DNA from: Streptomyces hundungensis
GTDB taxonomy: Bacteria; Actinomycetota; Actinomycetes; Streptomycetales; Streptomycetaceae
Length of the DNA stretch: 64,000 bases
Direction: 5' to 3'
NCBI RefSeq assembly: GCF_003627815.1
Contig: NZ_CP032698.1
Location: 3,162,001 to 3,226,000 of the forward strand
The notes under the pieces are model-generated. The model did no database searches, was not told the DNA's origin, and saw only the letters and a program-made list of their open reading frames with translations. The stretch's first letter is position 1. Each line of letters starts with the position of its first letter. The position numbers were made by a program, and so were the translations under genes. Of the stretch, positions 15,450 through 27,400 are shown piece after piece.

Positions 15450-18400
15450 GACCGCTCGCCCTCCTCGGGTGCGTTGTGGGCCGACGGGGCGGCCGGGGTG
15501 TGGTCGAGCCGGTCCAGGGCGGCATCCAGGACGCGTCCGACGACGGCCTGCGGTCCGGGGTGCATCAGGTATTCGTGGCCGCAGTCGATCCGGTGGACGC
15601 GCAGCTCGCCCTCCACATGGGCCTCCCATCGGCCGGTGAGCTCGTCGGCCTCGTCCGGCGCGTACTCGCGGGTGGCAAGCAGCAGATGCATGTCGCCGGC
15701 GAAGCGGCCCGCGGTGAAGCGGTCCATCAGCTCGCCGTGGGTGCGGGCCAGGCGCAGCAGACGCGGTACGCCCTGTTCGCCGAGTTCGGCCAGCGGGTGG
15801 TTCATCCGCCGCAGCGCGTCGAGGACTTCGGTCGGCGTCACCGTCCGCCCGGCGAACTCCTCGCGGCTGCGCCCCAGTGCCTCAAGGGCCCGCAGCAGCA
15901 GTTCGCGGTCGTCCTGGCCGCCTTCCTCCCGTACGGTCCGGCCGGGATAGCCGTCGAGGTTGGCGAGGAAGTCGACCTGGTCGCCGCCCTGTTGGAGCTG
16001 TACGGCGATCTCGTGGGCGAGTACGCCGCCGTAGGACCAGCCGAGCAGCCGGTAGGGGCCGTGCGGCCGCAGCTCCTTGATGTGCCCGATGTACTCGGCA
16101 GCCACCGCCTTGATGTCGCTCGGCATGGGGCTCGCGCCGCCGGCCGCCGTGGACTGGAGTCCGTAGAGCGGATGGCGCCGGTCGAGGTGTCCGGCGAGCC
16201 CGACGTAGGGAAGGCTGAAGCCGAGCCCGCTGTGGACGAGGAAGACCGGCGGGGCGTCGCCGCCGGGACGGATCGGCAGGACGGGGGCGAACGGGTCGAG
16301 CAGACCGTCCGCGACCGGGGCCGCCTTCTCGGTGCGGACGGCGAGTTCGGCCACCGTGCGGTGCAGCACCACATCGGCGACGGTGAACCGCAGGCCCGCG
16401 GTCTGGGCGCGGCTGACCAGGCGGACGGCGAGCAGGGAGTGGCCGCCGAGGTCGAAGAAGCTGTCGTCGACGCCGACCCGGTCGACTCCGAGGACCTGCG
16501 CGAACAGACCGCACAGCGCCTCCTCGACGGGGTCCTGCGGTGCCCGCGAGGAGGCGCCCGCCGTGAAGTCGGGGGCGGGCAGCGCCCGTCGGTCGACCTT
16601 TCCGCTCGGCGACAGCGGCAGTGCGTCAAGCTCCACGACCACCGGCACCATGTACGGGGGCAGGGAGCGGCCCACGAACTCCCGCAGGACGTCCGCGTCC
16701 ACACCCGCAGGCCCGGCCGCGACGACGTACGCCACCAGGACGCCGCCGCGCCCGCCGTCGGAGCGGGCGACCACCACGGCCCGGCCCACCGTGGGGTGGG
16801 CGAGGAGCACGGCCTCGATCTCGCCGGGCTCGACGCGGAAGCCGCGTACCTTGATCTGGTCGTCGGCGCGGCCCTTGAACACCAGCCGCCCTTCGGCCGT
16901 CCACCGCACCACGTCGCCGGTGCGGTACATCCGAGTTCCGGCGGGCCCGAACGGGCAGGCCAGGAACCGCGTCGCGGTCAGGTCCGGCCGGCCCACATAA
17001 CCCCGGGCCAGACCCGCGCCCGTCAGATACAGCTCGCCCCCGACGCCGACCGGCACGGGCCGCAGCGCCTCGTCCAGGACCAGGACGCCGGTGTTCCACA
17101 CGGGCCGGCCCAGCGTGACGGGGTCGCCCGCGGCGAGGTGGGTGGCGGTCGACCAGATGGTGGTCTCGGTCGGGCCGTAGAGGTTGGTGACCTCGGCGGC
17201 GTGCGCGGTCAGGGTGTCGGCGAGGGACTGCGGGAGCGCTTCGCCGCCGACCAGGACGCGCAGCCCCCGGACGGCCTCGGGGTCGCGAAGGACGAGCTCC
17301 TGCCACAGGGCGGGGGTCGCCTGCATGACGGTGACGCCGGCCCGTTGGATGAGCGCGGTCAGGGCCGCCGGGTCCAGGACGACGCCGTCGCCGCCGATGA
17401 CGACACCGGCCCCGGACAGCAGCGGGAGGTAGAGCTCCAGGCCCGCGATGTCGAAGGACCAGGTGGTGACGGCGAGCAGCCGGTCGGCCGGGTCCAGGGT
17501 GAAGCGTTCGCCCATGGAGAGCAGGAAGTTCATCAGGTTGCGGTGCTCGATCAGGACGCCCTTGGGCCGTCCCGTGGAGCCCGAGGTGTACAGCACATAG
17601 GCGGGGTGGGCGGGCCGCAGGGGCGCGCTCCGCTCGCCGTCGAGCGGGTCGGCGGCGCTGCGGACGGCCAGCGCGGTGAGCGTCGCCGGCTCGTCCAGGA
17701 CCAGGCGCGGCACACCCGTCTCGGGCAGGGCCCCGGCGGTCGCCGAGTCGGTGACGAACAGCGCGGGGTTCGCGTCGCCGAGGATCAGTGCGATGCGCTC
17801 GCCCGGGTGGGCGGGGTCGATGGGCAGATAGGCGGCGCCGGACTTCAGGACCGCGAGCAGGGCCACCACCATCGTCTCGCTGCGGGGCAGCGCGAGCGCC
17901 ACCAGACGCTCGGGCCCGGCCCCCCGGGCGATCAGCTCCCGGGCGAGCCGGTTGGCCCGCTCGTTCACCTCCCGGTAGGTCAGCTCCGTACCGCCGGACA
18001 CCACCGCCACCGCGTCCGGCGTCCGCTCCACCTGGCGCTGGAACTCCTGCGGCAGGGTGGTCGCGGGCAGCGGCATCGCGGTGTCGTTCCACTCGACGAG
18101 CGCGCGCCGGCGCTCGTCCTCGGACAGCACCTCGATCGCGCCGACGTTCAACTCCGGCTCCAGCGCGACCTGTTCGAGCAGCCGCACCAGACGCTCGGCC
18201 AGGGAGGTGGCGGTGGAGGCGTCGAAGACGTCCGCGCTGTACTCCACGAATCCGTCGAGCCCGCCGTCGGCGCCGTCCTCCATGATGTTGAACGTGAGGT
18301 CGAGCTTGGCGGCGTCGGCGGTGATGTGTTCCGGCACGGCGCGCAGGCCCGGCATCCGGAGTTCGGCGCGTTCGTTGTTCTGGAGGATCAGCATCACCTG

Positions 18401-21400
18401 GAACAGCGGGTTACGCCCCATCGACCGCTCCGGGTCGAGAACCTCCACCAACCGCTCGAACGGCACATCCTGATGCGCATAAGCCGCAAGCGCCGTCTCC
18501 CGCGCCCGACCCACCAACTCACGGAACGACGGATCACCCGACACATCCGTCCGCAACACCAACGTATTGGTGAAGCACCCCACCAACTCATCCAACGCCG
18601 CATCCAAACGACCCGCCACCGGCGAACCCAACGGCACATCCACCCCCGCACCCAACCGCGACAACAACGCCGCCAACCCCGCCTGCAACACCATGAACAA
18701 CGACGCACCCGACTCACGCGCCAACCGCACCAAACCCCGATGCGCCACCGAACCCACCCGGAACGCCACCACACCACCCCGGTGCGACGTCACCACCGGA
18801 CGCACCCGATCGAAGGGCAACACCAACTCCCCCGGCACACCCGCCAACTGCTCAGTCCAATAGTCGAGTTGACGCGCCACCACACTCGACGCATCCCCCT
18901 CGTCCCCCAACAACTCCCGCTGCCACACCGCGAAATCCGCGTACTGCACCGGCAACCCCGGCCACTCCCCCACACCCCCACCACACCGCACCCCATACGC
19001 CCGCGACAGATCGCGGGCCAGCGGGGCGAGCGACCAGCCGTCGGCCGCGATGTGGTGCAGCAGCAGGAGCAGGACGTGCTCGTCGGGCGCCGTGCGGTAG
19101 AGGAAGGCGCGCAGGGGGATCCGGGAGGTCAGGTCGAAGCCGCGGTCCGTCTCGGCCCGCATCAGTTCGGCGAGCCGCTCCTCGGTCACCTCCTGGACGC
19201 GCAGCCCGCTCCACATCTCACCGGCGTCGAGGACGACTTGGCGCGGCTCGCCGTCCACCTCCGGGAAGACCGTGCGCAGACTCTCGTGCCGCGCCACCAC
19301 ATCACCAAGGGCCGCGTCCAGGGCCACCACGTCGAGCGGACCCGAGAGGCGCACGGCGAGCGGCATGTTGTAGGCGGCGGAGTCCGGGTCGAGGCGGTTG
19401 AGGAACCACAGCCGGCGCTGTGCGGAGGAGAGCGGGAGGGTGGCCGTGCGGGGTGCCGGGGTGAGGGCGGGCCTGGTCCGGCCGCCGGTCCGGGCGCGCA
19501 GGGCGAGTTCGGCGACGGTGGGCGCCTCGAAGACGTCCCGTACGGACAGGGCGGTGCGCAGCGCGGCGCGGGCCCGGCTGACCAGCTTGGTGGCGAGCAG
19601 GGAGTGGCCGCCGAGGTCGAAGAAGCTGTCGTCGACGCCGACCGACCGCACCCCGAGGACCTGGGCGAAGAGCCCGCACAGGGCTTCCTCCACCGGATCC
19701 ATGGGCTTACGCGGGACCGTGGGGGCATCCGCCAACTCGGGCGTAGCAACCGGCAGTTGGCTGTCTTCCGCGCGTCCCGTGAGGACGAGTCCGCCGTCCG
19801 GCGTCCAGCGTGCCCGGTCGCCGGTGCGGTACATCCGGGCTCCGGCGGGCCCGAACGGGCAGGCCACGAACCGCGTCGCGGTCAGGTCCGGCCGGCCCGC
19901 GTAGCCCCGGGCCAGACCCGCGCCCGTCAGATACAGCTCGCCGGTGACGCCGGTCGGCACCGGGCGCAGGCTTTCGTCGAGGACCAGGGCGCCGGTGCCG
20001 CCCATGGGGTGCCCGATCGGGAGGCCCGCGTCGTCGTCGGGACGCTCCCCGTGCAGCGAGATGCCGTCGGCCGCCGCCGATCCGTAGAAGGTGACCAGAC
20101 GCGCCGAGGGCAGGCTGGTGCGGAAGCGCTCGACGGTGGCCGGGTCCAGCGGCTGGTCGCCGCACATCCAGACGGTGGCACCGGTCATGCGGGGCAGGTC
20201 GTCGCTGTCGGCGAGCGCGCCCAGGTGACCGGGGGCCACGGTGAGGCGTGCGATGCCGTGCCGGATGACGGTGTCCGCGAGGTCGACGGCGTTGTGGGTG
20301 TCCTCCGGTTCGACGACCACGGTCGAGCCGCCGGAGAGCAGCGGCGCGAGCAGTTCGGCGACACCGTCGATGCCGGTCGGTGACGAGGTGGCCAGGACGG
20401 CCGCCGTGCGGTGCTCCGGGAACTCCTCGGCGTACCAGGTGAGCCGGTTGACCAGCGCGCCGTGCTCTGCGGCGACCGCCGTGGAGTCCGGACCCGCCAG
20501 CACATGCGCGAGGTGTCCCGGCCGCAGCGGCGCGGCCCGGTCGGCGTCGACGGGGTCGTCCGCGCGGTGGGCGGCCAGCGCCGCCGCCGTCGTGGGGTCG
20601 TCCAGGACCAGGCGCGGGACCCCGGCGTCCGGGAGCGTCCCGGCGGTGGCCGCGTCGGTCACCAGGAGCGCGGGGATGCCCGGGCGGGCGGGGTCGGCCG
20701 TGAACGTGAGGCCGTCGGTCGTGAGGCCGTCGGTCGTGAGCGCGGGGTCGATGGGCAGATAGGCGGCGCCGGACTTCAGGACCGCGAGCAGGGCCACCAC
20801 CATCGTCTCGGTACGGGGCAGCGCGAGCGCCACCAGACGCTCGGGCCCGGCCCCCCGGGCGATCAGCTCCCGGGCGAGCCGGTTGGCCCGCTCGTTCACC
20901 TCCCGGTAGGTCAGCTCCGTACCGCCGGAGACCACCGCCACCGCGTCCGGCGTCCGCTCCACCTGGGCCTCGAAGCGGGTCGGCACGGTGGTGGCGGTGT
21001 CGCCGGCCCGGGTTCCGCTCGACTCGACGAGGGTGCGCCGGCGCTCGTCCTCGGACAGCACCTCGATCGCGCCGACGTTCACCTCCGGTTCCAGAGCGAT
21101 CTGTTCGAGCAGTCGCACCAGACGCTCGGCCATCGAGGCGACCGTGGACTCGTCGAACAGCTCCCTGCTGTACTCCACGAATCCGTCGAGCCCGGCGGGG
21201 GCTCCGTCGGCGCCGTGCTGTTCCAGCAGGAAGAAGTTCAGGTCGAAGCTGACCTCCTCGACAGCCGGGGGCTCGTACTGGGCCTGGAGGCCGGGGAGTT
21301 CGAGTGCGGCGCGTTCGTTGTTCTGGAGGATCAGCATCACCTGGAACAGCGGGTTGCGCCCCATCGACCGCTCCGGGTCGAGAACCTCCACCAACCGCTC

Positions 21401-24400
21401 GAACGGCACATCCTGATGCGCATAAGCCGCAAGCGCCGTCTCCCGCGCCCGACCCACCAACTCACGGAACGACGGATCACCCGACACATCCGTCCGCAAC
21501 ACCAACGTATTGGTGAAGCACCCCACCAACTCATCCAACGCCGCATCCAAACGACCCGCCACCGGCGAACCCAACGGCACATCCACCCCCGCACCCAACC
21601 GCGACAACAACGCCGCCAACCCCGCCTGCAACACCATGAACAACGACGCACCCGACTCACGCGCCAACCGCACCAAACCCCGATGCGCCACCGAACCCAC
21701 CCGGAACGCCACCACACCACCACGGTGCGACGTCACCACCGGACGCACCCGATCAAACGGCAACACCAGCTCCCCCGGCACACCCGCCAACTGTGCCTTC
21801 CAGTAGTCGAGTTGACGCGCCACCACACTCGACACGTCCCCCTCCTCCCCCAACAACTCCCGCTGCCACACCGCGAAATCCGCGTACTGCACCGGCAACC
21901 CCGGCCACTCCCCCACACCCCCACCACACCGCACCCCATACGCCCGCGACAGATCGCGCAGGAGGGGTGCGACGGACCAGCCGTCCCAGGCGATGTGGTG
22001 CACGACGAGGTGCAGCACATGGGTGCCGGGTTCCGTGCGGTAGAGGAAGGCCCGCAGCGGGACCTGGGAGGTGAGGTCGAAGCCGCGGCGGGCCTCGGTG
22101 CGGCAGACGTCGGCGAGCTGCTCGGGCGCGACCTCGCGGACCCGCGGTCCGCTCCACACCCCGGCGTCGAGGACGACCTGGCGCGGCTCGCCGTCCACCT
22201 CCGGGAACACCGTCCGCAGACTCTCGTGCCGCGCCACCACATCACCAAGGGCCGCATCCAGGGCCACCACGTCGAGCGGACCCGAGAGGCGGGCCACGAA
22301 GGAGACGTTCTCGGCCGCGGAGTCCGGGTCGAGCCGGTTGAGGAACCACAGCCGGGTCTGGGTGAACGACACCGGCAGGGGTTCGCCGTCGGCGCGCTCG
22401 GTGCGGCGCAGGGGCGGGCGGACCGCTTCCTCGGTGCCGAGCTGCTCGGCGACGCCGGCCACGGTGCGCTGCTCGAACAGGGTGCGGATGGGGAGCTCGA
22501 CGGAGAGGGCGGTACGGATCCGGCTGACGACCCGGGTGCCGAGCAGCGAGTCGCCGCCGACGGCGAAGAAGTCGTCGTCGATGCCGACGGCGTCCTTGCC
22601 GAGGACGTCGGCGAAGATGCCGCAGAGGATGTCCTCGACGGGGGTTCGCGGGCCGCGGCCGCGCGGGGCACGCGCCTCCTCCTCGGCGGCCGGCAGCGCG
22701 CGGCGGTCCAGCTTGCCCTGCGGGGTGAGCGGGAGTTCGTCGAGGAAGACGATCACCGCGGGCACCATGTACTCGGGCAGCGACCGGGCGAGCCGCTCGC
22801 GCAGCAGGTCCGCCTCCGCGCCGCCCGGCTCGGTCGCGACCACATAGGCCACCAGCCGGTCCCCGCGCTCGTCCTCGCCCCGCACCAGGGCGGCGGCCTG
22901 GCGCACCTCGGGCTGCGCGGCAAGTTCTGCCTCCACCTCGCCGAGTTCGATGCGGAATCCGCGCAGTTGCACCTGGTCGTCGGCGCGTCCGGTGTAGTGG
23001 AGCTGGCCGTCCGGGAGCCACTGGGCGAGGTCGCCGGTGCGGTACATGCGGGCACCCGCCGGGCCGTAGGGGTCGGCGACGAAGCGCTGGGCGGTGAGGC
23101 CCGGCCGGTGCAGATAGCCGCGGGCGAGGTTGCCGCCGACGTAGAGCTCTCCCGTCACCCCGGCCGGGACCGGGCGCAGCGCCTCGTCGAGGACGTACAC
23201 GCGGTGGGCCTCGGTGGGGCGGCCGATGGGCGGGTGCCCCGCGCCGTGCAGCGGGTCGCTGACGGTGGAGGCGAGCACGGCCTCGGTGGGGCCGTAGCCG
23301 TTGAACATCCGGACCTGGTGGGACCAGCGCTCCATGACGTGCGGCGGGCAGGCCTCACCCGCGACGATCAGGGTGAGGTCGTCGGGCAGCGTGCACTCCT
23401 CGGGCAGGGCGCCGACGACGACGGGCGGCAGCCCGGCGAGGTTCACCCGGTGGCGGTGCATCAGCTCCACCAGCGGGCGGCCCGGCACCCGGCACTCCTC
23501 GTCGGCGATGACGAGGGTGCCGCCGGCCAGCAGGGACAGGCTCAGCTCCCACACCGAGGCGTCGAAGCTGAACGAGGCGAACTTCAGCACCCGGGTGCCG
23601 GAGTCGACGCCGAACTTGCTGACGAGACTCGCCACCATCGCGGCGAACCCGGCGTGATCCACGCTGACGCCCTTGGGGCGGCCGGTGGAGCCCGAGGTGT
23701 AGATGACGTACGCGGGGTGGCGGGGGTCGAGCGCGGTGGTCCGGTCGGCGTCCACGGGCGCGTGGTCCGGGAGCGCGGCGAGTTCGGCGGCGGTGGTGGG
23801 CAGGTCGAGGAGGAGCGTCCCGCAGCCGGGCTCGGGCAGCCGGTCGGCCAGTGCGGCCGTGGTGACCAGGAGCGAGGGGGCGCTGTCGGCGAGCATGAAC
23901 GCGATGCGGTCCGCCGGGTATTTGGGGTCGACCGGCAGATAGGCGGCGCCCGCCTTGAGGACGGCGAACACGGCCACCGTCATCTCGACGGGGTCCGCGA
24001 GGGCGAGCGCGACGATCCCCTCGGGCCCCGCCCCGCAGGCGATGAGCAGCCGCGCCAACTGGTTGGCACGCGCGTCGAGTTGGCCGTAGGTGAGCTCGTC
24101 GTCCCCGTCGATCACGGCGATCGCGTCCCGGTCACGCGCCACATGGGAGGCGAAGAGGTCGGGGATCACCGGGCGCGGGGTGTCCGAGGCGTGGCCGCCC
24201 CATGCGCCGACGATGCGCCCGAACTCGGCTTCCTGGTGCAGCGCGAGGCCGCCGAGCGGGGTCTCGGGGCTGTCGAGCAGGGACTGCACGGCCTGGACCA
24301 GTTGGTCGAGGGCCGCCTCGACGGCCTCCTTGGCGTATCCGGCGGGCCGGTACTGGACGCTGAGGCCGAGGCGCCGGCCCGGGTACACCAGGACCGCGAG

Positions 24401-27400
24401 GCCGCGCTCGGCGGCGAGGCGGGTGGTGCCGTTGGTCAGGCGCAGTTCGGGTACGAGCGCGCCCAGTTCGGTGAGGTCGGCCCTGGGCTGGTTCTGGAAG
24501 CTGAGCACGGTGTCGATCAGGTCGGCGACGCCGGCGACGCGCTGCACCTCGGACAGGCCGAGGTGGTGGTGCTCCATGAGGTCGGTGCCGCGGGCCTGCA
24601 CCTGACGGACCAGGTCGGCGAAGGGCTGCGCGGGGTCGAGGGTGACCCGTACCGGCAGCATGTTCATGAAGAGGCCCACCATGCCGTCCACGCCCGGCAG
24701 TTCGGGCGGCCGAGCCGAGCTGACGGCGCCGAACACGACGTCGGAGCGGCCGGTGCGCCGGCCGAGGACGACCGCCCAGCACGCCTGGAGGACGGTGTTG
24801 AGCGTGACACTGTGCTCGCGGGCGAAGGCCGTGAGGCGCGTGGTGAGGTCCTCGGTCAGCTCGAACACCGCCGACTCGGGGAGCCGGGAGGCGTCGCCCC
24901 CGTCGCCGGTGCCGAGGCGGGTGGGTTCGGTGACCCCCTCCAGCGCGGCGCGCCAGGCGTCCCGGGCCGCCGGCAGGTCCTGCCCGGCGAGCCAGTCGAA
25001 GTAGTCGCGGTACGGCGGGGCGGGCGGCAGCGCGCGGGGGTCGCCTCCGGCCGCGTACAGGGTGAACAGCTCCCGGGCCAGGACGCCCATCGACCAGCCG
25101 TCGACCAGCAGGTGGTGCAGCGTCCACAGCAGGCGTACGCGCTCGCCGGGCAGCCGCAGCACGGTGAACCGCAGCAGCGGGGCGGCGGCGAGGTCGAAGC
25201 CCCGCTCCCAGTCGGCGTCGGTCAGCCGCTCGATCTCGGCGGTGCGCTCCGCCTCGTCGCCCAGGGCGGTGAGGTCGGCCTCGGCCCACGGGGTGCGGGC
25301 GTGCGGCGCCACGGTCTGGAGGTGCTCCTCCTGTCCGGGCGTGGTGGGGAAGCAGACGCGCAGGCCCGCGTGGCGGGCCAGCAGCGCGTCGGCGGCGGCG
25401 CGGAAGGTGTCCGCGTCGAAGAGCCCCTCGATGTCGAGGACGACCTGCATCAGATACGAGTCGGTGTGCTGCTTGTCCAGTTCGGCCTGGAAGAGCAGGC
25501 CCTTCTGGAGCGGGGAGAGCGGCAGCACCTCGGGGGCGTCCGCCGCGCTCTCCCGGTGGCGTACGAGGGCGTCGAGCGCCCGGAACCAGGTGTGGGCGAT
25601 GTCGTGCGCGTCGTCGTCGGCGAACACGTCGGGCGCCCAGATCCAGTCGGCGACCAGGTGGGGGCCGTCCGCCCGGTCCTCGGTGACCGGGGTGACGGCC
25701 AGGGTGTGCCGCAGCGGCATGCGGGGGTGGGTGCCGGTGCCGACGACACCGTCGTCGGTGACCAGGGACCAGTCGCCGGCCGGCTCGTCGGTGCGGAACC
25801 GGCCGAGGTAGTTGAAGCCGATCGCCGGGGTGCCGTGGCGGGCCAGGGCGGGCAGGGTCTGGGGGTTGAGGTGGCGCAGCAGTCCGAAGCCGAGGCCGTG
25901 GTCGGGCAGCCGGCGCAGCAGTCGGCGCACCTCGCGCACGGCGGCGCCCGCGCCGGGCCCGCCCGCCCACGGCTCGTCCCGGTCGACGGTGTCGCCGAGG
26001 GCGAGCAGGACGGGGTAGACGCTGGTGAACCAGCCGACCGTACGGGAGAGGTCGACGTCGTCGGTGAACTGTTCGCGGCCGTGGCCCTCCAGCTCGACCA
26101 GGGTTCCGGCGGGCGAGGTGTCGCCGTGGCGTCGCCGCCAGTCGTCGACGGCGATCGCCAGGGCCGCCAGGAGCAGGTCGTTGACCTCGCCGTCCCGGGC
26201 GCCGGACAGCAGGGTGGCGGTGGTGTCGGCGGGCAGTTCCAGGCGGAGCCGGTGGGCGTTGCCGTAGGTGTCCCGCGCCGGGTCCAGCGGGCCGGATCCG
26301 ACCGGGGTGGCGGCGCCCGTCAACTGCTCGGCCCAGAGCGGGAATTCGGCGAGCCGCTCGGCGGTCCGTGCCTGTTCGCCCAGGAGCCGGGTCCACCGGC
26401 GGTAGGAGGTGGGCACCGGGTCGAGTGCGGCTCCGGCGACGGCGGCGGCGAGGTCGGGCACCAGGATGCGCCACGAGACGCCGTCCACGCACAGGTGGTG
26501 GGTCAGCCACACCAGCCGGCCGGGGCGCCCGGGCCCCGCGTCGAGCAGCACGAGTTGGGTCACCAGGGCCCGTTCGGGGGCGAGCCGGGTGCGCGCGAGG
26601 TCGATCTGGTCGCGGACGGCGGCGGCGAGCGCGGCCGGGTCGTCGGCCAGGGCGGAGACGTCGAGGCGGTGCACCACGTCGGCGGCGGCCACCGCGCCCT
26701 GCTCCAGGGCGGTCAGGGACCACAGCCCGGGGGCGGGGACGGAAAGACGCGTCCGCAGGGCGGGGTGCCGGTCGAGGACGGCGGCGGCCGCGGAGCGCAG
26801 CGTGTCGAGGTCGAGGCCCGCGGGGGTGGTGAGCACGACGTACTGGCTGTACTGGCGTGAACGCTCGTCCAGGGCCCCGAGGTCCTCCCTCAACTGGGCG
26901 GCGATCGGGGCGAGTTCGACCTCGCCGGTCCCGTCGCCACCGTCGGCGGCCGGGCCCGGGGTCCCGGGTGTCGCCAGGGCGGCGATCGCGCGGGGCGTGC
27001 CGTGTCCTCTGATCAGGAGCGGGGTGAGCGAGAGGCCCGCCTTGCGGGCGCGGCTGACCGCCAGGATGGTGCTGATGCTGTCGCCGCCCAGGGCGAAGAA
27101 GTTGTCGTCGACGCCGACCGAGGGCAGGCCGAGGATCTCGGCGAAGACGGCGCAGAGGATCTCCTCCTCGCGTGAGCGCGGGGCGCCCGCCACGGCGGCC
27201 ACGCTGTCGGGGCCGGCGTCCGGCCGGGGCAGCGGCAGCGCCTTGCGGTCGACCTTGCCGTGCGCGGTCAGCGGCAGACGGTCGAGGGCGACCAGGTGCT
27301 GGGGGACCATGTAGGAGGGCAGGGTCTGCTTCAGATGGGCGCGGACCGCGCCGAGGTCGAGGGCCTCCCCGTCGCGACCGACGGCGTACCCCACGAGCTG

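Noticed and set aside
18369..21958. Insertion sequence or integron as the cause of the NRPS repeat.
   Set aside because: No transposase, terminal inverted repeats or target duplications are seen; the blocks are in-frame C-domain coding sequence.
15476..26860. Very long plus-strand open frames (15476-20383 and 20411-26860) opposite the NRPS gene.
   Set aside because: They are antisense shadows of a high-GC gene: composition is dominated by Gly, Arg, Val and Gln with no domain, and the opposite strand encodes clear NRPS motifs.
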